Part shown: positions 55,882-64,000 of the stretch, one piece after another
How the letters are laid out: each line of letters starts with the position of its first letter
How positions within the stretch are numbered: the first letter of the stretch is position 1
Assembly (NCBI GenBank): GCA_034638255.1
Contig: JAWPGT010000067.1
Location: 56,708 to 120,707, forward strand
Direction of reading: 5' to 3'
DNA length: 64,000 bases
Source: Coprinus comatus
Taxonomy: Eukaryota > Basidiomycota > Agaricomycetes > Agaricales > Agaricaceae
Program-made: the position numbers and the translations under genes
Notes under the pieces: model-generated
What the model was told of the DNA's origin: nothing
Database searches by the model: none
Seen by the model: only the letters and a program-made list of their open reading frames with translations

Positions 55882-57423
55882 AGTTTGTCCACTGCTTCAA
55901 AAGTACCGAAGCCTGCTGGGAGAAATGACAGCTAATAACTTACAGGTTCAGATGTTATATTGATTTTTCTACTTTGAAAATTTTTCAACCTATCTGAACT
56001 CTTGTTCCTTGCTTAACAAATACTGAATAATACTTAGTTGGACTACTTGAGTGCAATTATTATTTTTATTTTCATTTTGAAGCATTTAAATCATGTAACG
56101 AATGGATCTATCATATTCTACAGTGGACAAATGTCACAACAAAGTGGCGTGCGTACCACAACACTGCTAGGAACATATAAGCATAAGGCAAATAGGGCCC
56201 AGCCCACGTTATCTCGGGCTCAGCAGCATGTTAGGGAAGTTTCGCTATCATAAAGATCCATCGATCCTGGTCCGATATACAGAGATATGTGAAGTGGAAA
56301 ATGTTTTCTAGTAGTAAATTTACCTGGGCCCGTTGGTTCGAATCGGGTTTATTGTAATCAAAATATTGGCCACCACAAGAGAATTATAAACTATCGCATT
56401 ATAAATAGTCACAATCATAGGAAAAGAGAGATAGAAAAGAGGAAGGATGTATGGTAGTACCAGAGAAAATTCGACCCTTCACTAGGCTTGTCATCACTCT
56501 TGAAAAAGTTCTTTCCCCAGCTACAAGTTATAACTACATCTAACTATTCGTAGTCGCCGCCGTTCCGATTCTGACGTCAGAGGGCTAGCTCACTCCTGGA
56601 ATTAAACACAAAGTCTGTCCTTAGACAATTCTCTGACTCTGCTAAGTTGCTGTGTACATTTAGCATTAGAAGGAGCAGATTACGCTTACAACAGCGCCAT
56701 CCTACCACGTCCAAACCTCCAAAATCTTGACACAGACATTGCGGCAATATGGATCTGTGGAGTGCAGAAATTCCATAATTTTAACCACCATCACAAGCTC
56801 GGATCCATCAGAGAATTCGGAGACCTTCGACAGACTCTAATGTGACTGAATTCCTTTTCCAACTTGGGGGAAGGGGATTTGGACTTTGGAGTCATTTTAT
56901 GAGATGGCCGTCATTGTAAGAAGTGACGATTCAAGTGAGTAATTATACTTTGAAACCCTTTATAAAAATTGAGTATATGCTGATTCTATGACTTGCACTT
57001 AGCACTAGAGGAAAGTTATTACACTTGTCATGAGTGTTCCTGAGATTACCAAGGAGAGGTTAGTACCGCTTGGTATTTTTTTTTTTTTGCTTTTTGCTTT
57101 TTGCTCTCACTTATCGATTGATCCGCCACTGTATACAGTACAGTGTGGTCCAAAAAATACGTCTGAAAGAGGGCTTGATTTCTCTTCTTTATCTTAAGTT
57201 TATTTTCTCTTTCTGTTTTATTTTCTTCAATTGTCCCAATAATCAAAGACATACCATTTGAAGTGGTAAAGCTTCAAGTTTAAAATGCTTGAGGTTACAG
57301 CTGATTGTAATTGCAGTCGAGGTTCTTTATGAACTTAAGCACAGAGATATTGATAGGCGCCCCGTCAAATGAACCAAATGTAACTTGATGTCAAACATGT
57401 TTTGTAACTTACAGTCAACTAAT
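55882..57423. other. Intergenic, with repeat copy and U6 upstream region
   Basis: No protein gene supported. It includes repeat copy B (56,190-56,370), T-rich tracts near 57,077-57,090 and the presumed U6 promoter. A GGTTCGAATC box-B-like word at ~56,325 lacks the rest of a tRNA. Confidence 0.4.
56190..56370. repeat. Diverged repeat, copy B
   Basis: Second copy of the repeat at 53,380-53,552; contains TAAATTTACCTGGGCCCGTTGG, TTCGAATCGGGT and AAATATTGGCC. Confidence 0.45.
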
Positions 57424-57447
57424 GTCCCCTTCGGAGTGACATACGAA

Positions 57448-57478
<31 letters not shown>

Positions 57479-57545
57479 GGCCCCTGCACAAGGATGACAC
57501 GCTTTTCCGGAGTGGTAGACCTACGGGTCTCAATATTTATTTTAT
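57424..57545 (+). ncRNA. U6: U6 spliceosomal snRNA
   Basis: Contains the near-invariant core AATTGGAACGATACAGAGA, the AGATTAGCATGGCCCCTGC catalytic stretch (ACAGAGA box, AGC triad) and AAGGATGACACGC, preceded by a 5' stem-loop (GTCCCC-TTCG-GAGTGAC). A Pol III terminator follows (TTTATTTTATTTTTT, 57,537-57,550). The core has no intron, unlike some fungal U6 genes. The exact 3' end is uncertain by ~20 nt. Confidence 0.95.
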
Positions 57546-57670
57546 TTTTTCTCATAACTTTTTATGTTCATAGCAATCTTTTCTAGTTCTCAACAATACA
57601 ACTGATATCCGCAAAAGAAAGTAATGTGATATGAAGATTTGGAATACAAATTGATTATTTACTACAAGTT

Positions 57671-59344
57671 TTAAAACACAGTTCCATCACTTTCAATCTC
57701 AATAGGAGGTCCACACGTATCAGGTCTCTTTTCCTTAGCAATTTCCCTTCCACCTTTCCACGTAGCAGCCTCTAAAACTTGAGCAAGTGATAAATCATTA
57801 GTGGTAAGTCCCATTTGGGATCTAATGGCATCCGCAATTCGGTCCCTAGGTAATGCAAGCAGACAGACGTGAGCAGGGCTGAAAAAAGAAGTAAACTATT
57901 CACTTACAGTTCAATAACTGTCATAGCACGCCATTCGACAATAGCTGGATGAGATGGCACTGCTGTAGGTAATCCGGACTTTGGATCGGTTGGGAGAGCA
58001 TTAGGCCTAAGCGTTAAAACACCCAAATCTACAAGAAGGCCACCTACACCACAAATTAGTTATTAGTTCAAAACTAGAAACGGATTAAAGTATATGTGAA
58101 AAGAACTTACCATTACGATATTCAGGAAGTCCAGTCATGTTTTCCAATCCTTCAATTTGCCATCCCAAGATCTTCTGGAAGACTTCAACAAGACTGTAAG
58201 TAAGCCACTGGGTTAATTTGTGGAATGGAACGAGAATCTCGTCATTTTCTTCGTTGTTAATCGAGGACGTGGTCGATTGAGCTAATGAAGGACAAGGCCA
58301 GACATCACCCAATGAAACACCTCCAAGAGAAAGACGTGAAGGCCAGATTGGGTTCAACCCATCAAGAAGTGCTGTCCAGAGGGCTGATAGGGGTACAGTT
58401 CGTGGAGAGGTTGGTAATGATTGCGATTCAAGGAAGTCTATTGTAAAACATTAAGCAAGTGAAAGGTCGCGAGTTGTTGTGCACACACCAACAAGATTTC
58501 CTGGTCTGCCTTCGGCTCCAAAGAATATAGGGCTCGCAGTAAGAGCCTTGCTGAGATTGTATAGGAGAGAAGTACGGCCTTCCAGACCGGTCATTGGATT
58601 AGATTTGGTTACTTGCATAGCGGCCGCAACGCGCTCAGTAGTTATCTTGGCCAAGCCAGCAGCTAGAGACATACTGATGAGTAAAATGAAGGATTATATT
58701 CTGTTGGAATAACTTACCATCAACACGGTATGGCTGGTTCGGATCGCTAGAGAAGAATCCATCTTGGAACATATGAATACTTGCAACTCCCAATCCTTCC
58801 GATCTACCAAGCGTCTTTCCTGTCCCAGGTTCAGTATACTTCCATGCATTTCCTGCACCAGCATCAAGAAGAACAGAGACAAGGAAAAGATCCACTAGGC
58901 GACGTGCTTTCTCCTTCACATCGATATCCGAGGACCATTTATCGGCCAAAGGTTCAACGCGAGCAAGACCTGCATCTAGATGACGCCAACGACCGTGTGG
59001 TTGAATCTATGATAGCGGAATAACGATCAGACCTGATACATCCATGGCGGAAAAAGCGGAACTGGGAAACTTGCGTTAGCCGGATCGGAGTTATAGTCTC
59101 TCTAAACATCGCCTCATAGTCAGTTCCACACCATAGATCTCTCACATTACACGCGGAGAACTACCTTAATAATGTTCAAACAATATGTAGCAACATCCGC
59201 CTCCTTTCCGGGATGATAGTCGAAATATTGAAGTTTGCCTTTCGTGGCAAGATCGTAGACTTTAGAACAGCGTTCACGAATTGCTGGTAATGTACGCAAG
59301 TACGCTGCCTTGGCTTGAGGGGTGAGCTCTCCGAGAATATTCAT
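57671..59344 (-). CDS. URC4: URC4-type uracil catabolism protein (DUF1688)
   Basis: Member of the DUF1688 family (URC4/urg3) of the fungal uracil catabolic route distinct from the reductive pathway. Seven exons stay in frame: 59165-59344, 59033-59101, 59006-58718, 58662-58489, 58437-58111, 58043-57908 and 57845-57671, giving 449 aa. Family hallmarks: LTPQAKAAYLRTLPAIRERC at the N-terminus, FDYHPGKE, QPHGRWRHLDAG, NAWKYTEPGTGK, RSEGLGVASIHMF, RPGNLVDFL and GGLLVDLGVLTL. The enzymatic role of URC4 is not settled. The exon 3 to 4 junction is best with acceptor TCTCTAG, since the nearer CAG would create a stop. Confidence 0.92.
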
Positions 59345-60014
59345 GGTGGTAGTAGAAGGACAAGAAACGTTATCGTTCGAGGTTGGCCATCTCCGTATAC
59401 ATGATTGATCGGATAGGGGCTGTTTTGGCCTACAATTGGATATTCGCACACCTCTTCGACTTCGGATCACGATTCGCAGTGCCTCGTGTGGTTATACTAG
59501 AGTTCAGGAGTAATAAGGTAAACCCAAGTAACTGGACGTACTTGACCACGCTCATAGTACTCCAATTTAGGGGATCTTGTGCGTATATATTATAATCTTC
59601 GAGTATATTCAAAAGAACAAGAAAAGAAAGCATACTATTGTCCATTTGCATACGCATAACTTGTTACTACTGTTACAAAAAACGAGTCTCTTTAACGTTC
59701 CTACTAATCATATCTCACAACATCAACGTCAACATCAACCTTCGCGTTACCTCATTATCCCTTTAAATCGTAGTATATATCAAAAATCAATGGAGCCAAG
59801 AGATGAAAAAAAAAATAGTTCACAAGAACAAAAAAGTGGGAGGCATAATATAGGAACAAACCATAAAAGAACCCGATACGAGTGTGTCAAACACCATCTA
59901 TAGGTTCAAGCAACATAGTAGAGACCCCAGGTCCCTTATCTATGTTCACTTACAAACAATTTCTCGACCCAACGTCCGGCCACCTTTTTTGAGTGTTTTA
60001 ATTTTTAACTTGTT
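59345..60014. other. Intergenic between two minus-strand genes
   Basis: 3' flank of the SAP-domain gene and promoter side of URC4. It has an A-rich tract at ~59,806-59,815 and no supported gene. Confidence 0.4.
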
Positions 60015-63000
60015 TTAAGAATCCGCTCCAATCCCAATTCCAACACCACTCCCACCACTAACTCTACTTCTCCTTCTCGCAACTTCACTTTGTCTAACTC
60101 TCCTTTTCGCACTTGCAAGTACATTTCTCTCTTTACCACCAGCACTAACCACTCTTCCTTTTATTGGCGCACCACCGCCAATACTACCCTTAGCACCCGC
60201 CCCAACACTCGATCTAGTTCTTCTCCTAGGTCTAAATCCACCACCACTTGGTACTCTAGCCTTCATAATCCCAGATCCCGAAGCAATCCTCATAGTACCT
60301 GTCCCATTCCTAGCATGTCCACTGGGTTGTTTGTTTGCGTCGGATTTATCATTGGTATTGGTAGTACCATAAACACCAGATGAGGATGAAGAAGCAGCAG
60401 CTTCTCTTTGTGAAGCTAACTTTGCAATAATTTTCGACCTCGAGATTCTTGGTTTCCTACCAGTGAGAGACCGTTGTTTGAAAGGTACACTTCCCGTATC
60501 AGAAGCGGTAGTTGCAGTAGCACCCGCGACTTTATTTCCTTCCTCATCAACACCTTTACTTGACAAGGACGCCAATACCGGAATACTAGATCCACGAGGA
60601 TTCATAATAGGTTTACTGAAAATCTTTCCAGGTCCAGGTGTAGCCAAAGCATTAGCATTCGAAGAAGTTGAAGTTGGCGAGAGAATTGTATGAAGTTGCC
60701 GTTGTGGTTGTTGAGAAATCCTAGGAGAACCAACTCCAAATCCAATTGTACCTCCACTCGTTCCTCTCCTATGCATTTGAACTTTTGGACTATTAGTAAT
60801 AGCTCCCAAAAGTGACGCTTTCTTCTTTTTCCCAATGCCGCCTCCGACACCTCCTATCGATGCAGAAGTCGATGGCATGGCTGCGATTCCATTCGTATTA
60901 CTGGTATTAGATGTTGTAACAGCAGTAGCGGTAGCAGTTGTCGCAGTAGTAGTCGCCGTGGTGGGATTTGAGTTTGAGAAAGATTCGGGTTTCTTCATTT
61001 TAGCCAATGAACTAGCGGTAGGAGCAAACAACCTCGAGCTTCCCATCGTACTCAACCTTGAAGCAACAGTAGAAGCTCCACTTCCACTTCCACTCCCACT
61101 CCCACTCCCAACCTTCACTCCCATACTTCCGACACCAGCACCTGTAGCCGTCGACATCCTCGATTTCACACTAACACCAGCAGTTCCTGAACCCATTCTA
61201 CTAGAAGCAACAGAACTATTACTTCCTGTTCTTTTATGACCATTTACCCCAGTACCGGTCGTCCCAAGGTTGAAAGTGAAAGACGGAGGTATAGGAGACC
61301 TAGACCTCCCTAAAGAAGCTGAAGCTTTTAAACCTTGACCTTGATTTTGAGCAACTGATAGTCGACTACCACCTGCCCCCGGTTCCGTTACCGTTGACCA
61401 TGGAACCCGAACTTGCCGCACCATTAACACTGCGTGTTGGTGCGAAAAACCAGTCGTACTAGCTTTCTTTGCCGTTGCCGCTGCCGACGTTCCCGCTTTA
61501 TCTTTATTCGGCATTGTGGATGAGGCTGGAACACGAGTAGCAGTAGTGGGAGGGGCGGCTATTGGTTTACCTCGATTCCAAACGCTAGTGACTAAATTCT
61601 TGGCAGAAGTCAAGAACGCGAAACGTCCTGCAGCTTTAGCTTTAGCACCTAAGACCCGCCACAAAAGGCGAACAAGAAAAGAACCAGAAAAGAAAACGAG
61701 AAGAGTTAGCATCCAGCACCAACACCAACAGCCGAACTTCTTCTTTTCGCTCTGCTCATTTCCAATTTTCGTTTAATAACTTGACGTTCTCTTTCTCTTT
61801 TCCCTTCTTCGACTTTCTGATCTTCGGTTTGGTTATCAACCTCCATATCCACATCATTCTCTTCCCTTTCCTTGTTCTTTTTATCCTGAGCTTGTGTTTG
61901 TGTTTGAGCTTCAGGATCAATCTTAATTCTTTTACCTCCTCTTTCACGTTCTTCATCCACAGCCATCATCACACCCTCCCCTTCATCGACACCATCCATA
62001 TCATCATCTTCCTCTATATTATCATCATCACCAAATCCGCCAGGTATAGCCATACCACGTCTCCCATTACTAATAACTCTAGTCGACCCACTAGTTCTTC
62101 CACCTCCTATACTTCCTTTTGAACCAACACGAACGCCCATACCAAGATTCTTAACGGCACCAGGTCCAGTTTTCGGTCTTCTAGGTCCATTACCACCAAG
62201 ACCAAGGTTACTAGTGTTATCTTCATTCAACACACTTGACTTTCTCTTCTTCCCAATTTCCACTTTCTCCATCTTTCTTTTCACCAATCCATCAATACCT
62301 TCCATTTTTTGGAACTCTGCATCATGCACATCATCAAATTTCTTCGTTATCTCTCCTTTCCCTAAACCTACACCACTCAATCTCGAAGGTAAAGGTTTCA
62401 CATCCCTCTGCATCTTTTCCACATCTTCCTTTGTATGCATTCCAGGATTTAAATTACTGATGATATCAGAACTAAGTCCTTGAACACCAGAAGCCTGTAA
62501 TCGTTTATTCATTTCTTCCAAAACACTCGAAGCAGCAGATCGAAATTCGTTATTCGAAACATTATGTTTTGGATCCGGTGATCCAAAAATAAATGGAGAA
62601 GGGGATTTATGTGATGATAGTGAATTCAATTTGGAATGAGAACGAGATCGAGTTGGGGTTTGAGAGGCCATTATCATTGCTGCCGCATTCAAAGTACTAA
62701 TACCATTCTCAGGTACGTTTCTAGAAGTATTCCCTTCCCCTTCCTCTTCCCCGTTACCGTTGCCATTGTTATTGATATTATTATTGCCAGTATCGTTGAC
62801 GTCGACTTTATCGGCATCAGTATCCATATCCAAATCGGAAGGTTTATTAGGACTAGAAGGAACTCCAGGAGCAAGATCATTAGCCGTCAAGGTCGGATAA
62901 AGACTTTCGAAGTTCCTTTTTTCAGGTGCCCAAAAGTTTCCAGCATTTCGAGAAGTAGAAGGTCCGCCAGGACTCATAAGAAGATCAAAACTCGTCGTAA

Positions 63001-63964
63001 GAGGTTTCAATCGCGGTGTTTGGAAGATATTTTCTCCAGATAAACCAGTATTGTTTGTGCCTGGATTTGAAACAAGACGAATGGTAGTTGTAGGTTGTTG
63101 TTTCATTGGTGTTGAAACAGCACCAAAACCATAACCCATACTCAATCGAGCTTCAGAAGGAGCAGGTATACCTGGACGAGATGAACATCCAGGTAACGGT
63201 TCTGTTGACATTCGTTTGTTTTTCCTGGTGCGGCGGCAGAAGGGGAATCGTCGTTCAGAGAAATAAACCCAGGGTTGGCGGAAGAATGAGGAAAGGAATG
63301 CTGGGTAAGCGCAAGTTCGTCTGCGGTTAGTTGCGGTGTAGATTCAGAATTCGGTTCATGTGTGGTCGATGGTGGTTTGGAGGATGATTTGGATGAAGAT
63401 GACCCTATCGATGGATGTTTTCCGTGGGTGTTCCGCTTAAGACCAAGTGACGTTGCGATTGCCTTCAGAGAAGAACCAACAGCTGTAATGAAGAAAAATT
63501 AAATTAGAGGTTGGTAATGAAATCAAGTTGATGGAAGTCGTACATTTAGAGCCTCCGGTTCCAAATTCTCCAGAACGATGGGAAATTGTACCCTGCGATG
63601 AACCAGTTTCATCGACCTCTGGAATACTTTCCATTACAAGCTCCCATTGTTCACTCATGCGCGACAACGGATTCTTCGTCACCTTGGCATCTTCTTCCGG
63701 AACCACTGCAGATATATTTTCTCTTTTCGTTGGCGATGGTGATTCGGCTACACTGCTGGAGTCTGAGTCTGTTTCACTGCGCGCAGCAATGCTGAGAGGG
63801 TCGTCCTTGGGCAGAGTACCGGCTTTCTGTTTGAGTCGTTTGATGAGGTCGACGTTCTTGCCATTGGCCTTGATAGAATGGATCTTGCAGAGCTTTACTA
63901 GCTGGTCCCGTTTGAGCGAATGAAGTGCTGGGCTGTTAAACAGAATTTCAGTGGTTTCCGACAT
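60015..63964 (-). CDS. SAP-domain, low-complexity nuclear protein (uncharacterised)
   Basis: Four exons joined in frame: 63544-63964, 63269-63482, 61726-63224 and 60015-61648, giving about 1,255 aa. Residues ~14-46 form a SAP motif (LHSLKRDQLVKLCKIHSIKA, then KNVDLIKRLKQ), which binds AT-rich DNA or RNA in nuclear proteins. The rest is mostly disordered: Ser/Thr/Asn/Gly-rich runs, a GSGSGSG stretch, acidic patches (EEDDDMDG) and basic patches (GKKRKS, SAKRRVRQ) suitable as nuclear signals, and a C-terminus SGVGIGIGADS. The intron near 61.65-61.73 kb has a perfect TGCTAAC branch site; its donor may be 61,725 or 61,719. The 44-bp intron 63,225-63,268 (donor GTTTAT) is inferred from frame alone. 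No family is recognised beyond SAP. Confidence 0.65.
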
Positions 63965-64000
63965 TCTGGCATCAATCCAACAGTACAAGCGCCCCTGATA

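Noticed and set aside
56300..56350. GGTTCGAATC box-B-like word suggesting a tRNA or SINE
   Set aside because: No A-box or cloverleaf was found; kept only as a note in the repeat finding.
60835..61239. Plus-strand ORFs opposite the SAP-domain gene (and 61,781-62,122, 62,214-62,483)
   Set aside because: Antisense shadows of low-complexity Ser/Gly/Thr coding sequence; the minus strand has consistent exons.

Overview
This window reads as nuclear DNA of a filamentous basidiomycete, most likely an Agaricomycete. Its genes carry many short GT-AG introns (about 40-80 bp, with CTNA-type branch sites, one being a perfect TGCTAAC). It contains a U6 snRNA, fungal housekeeping genes (DBP4, threonine synthase, URC4), HET-like proteins, Ty3/gypsy chromoviruses and a BED/hAT transposon. 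The species cannot be named from sequence alone.

Left gene block (0.4-20.2 kb). In order: an F-box protein (+), an 8-exon DBP4-type DEAD-box helicase (-), a 4-TM hypothetical protein sharing a 178-bp divergent promoter with DBP4 (+), a HET-like membrane protein (+), an unrecognised multi-exon gene (+), threonine synthase (-) and a mucin-like single-pass membrane protein (-). Reading frames were checked across every splice junction for DBP4, threonine synthase, URC4 and the SAP protein; one junction in the gene at 13.7-15.2 kb could not be resolved.

Mobile-element block (about 20.6-53.3 kb). This is a nested stack whose order can be read from target-site duplications (TSDs). The oldest layers are copia-type LTR remnants and a terminal-inverted-repeat DNA transposon family with two copies (20.67 kb onward, and 51,907-53,229). 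A chromovirus G1 (23,278-37,464, minus strand, TSD CTCAG) sits in one LTR remnant and was split by a second chromovirus, G2a (25,166-33,433, minus, TSD CCATC). A hAT element (39,406-51,854, 8-bp TSD ATTGAGTC) was hit three times: by a solo G2 LTR (39,740-40,366, TSD CTCAC), by a second full-length G2 copy G2b (41,119-48,788, plus, TSD GTTGC) and by a solo G1 LTR (49,987-50,352, TSD CATAC). G2a and G2b are nearly identical, face opposite ways and carry reciprocal defects: G2a keeps gag but has a frameshift in pol, while G2b keeps pol but lost 598 bp of gag between 10-bp direct repeats. G2 also has a third ORF after pol with two zinc knuckles, lying in a stretch open in two frames. G1 shows CpG-to-TpG decay, and its three premature stops are all TGA.

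Right gene block (53.3-64 kb). A second HET-like paralogue (no start codon seen) lies here. It retains segments missing from the first copy and lacks that copy's N-terminus. It is followed by U6 snRNA, URC4 (uracil catabolism, -) and a long low-complexity SAP-domain protein (-). The host genes do not form an obvious pathway cluster.
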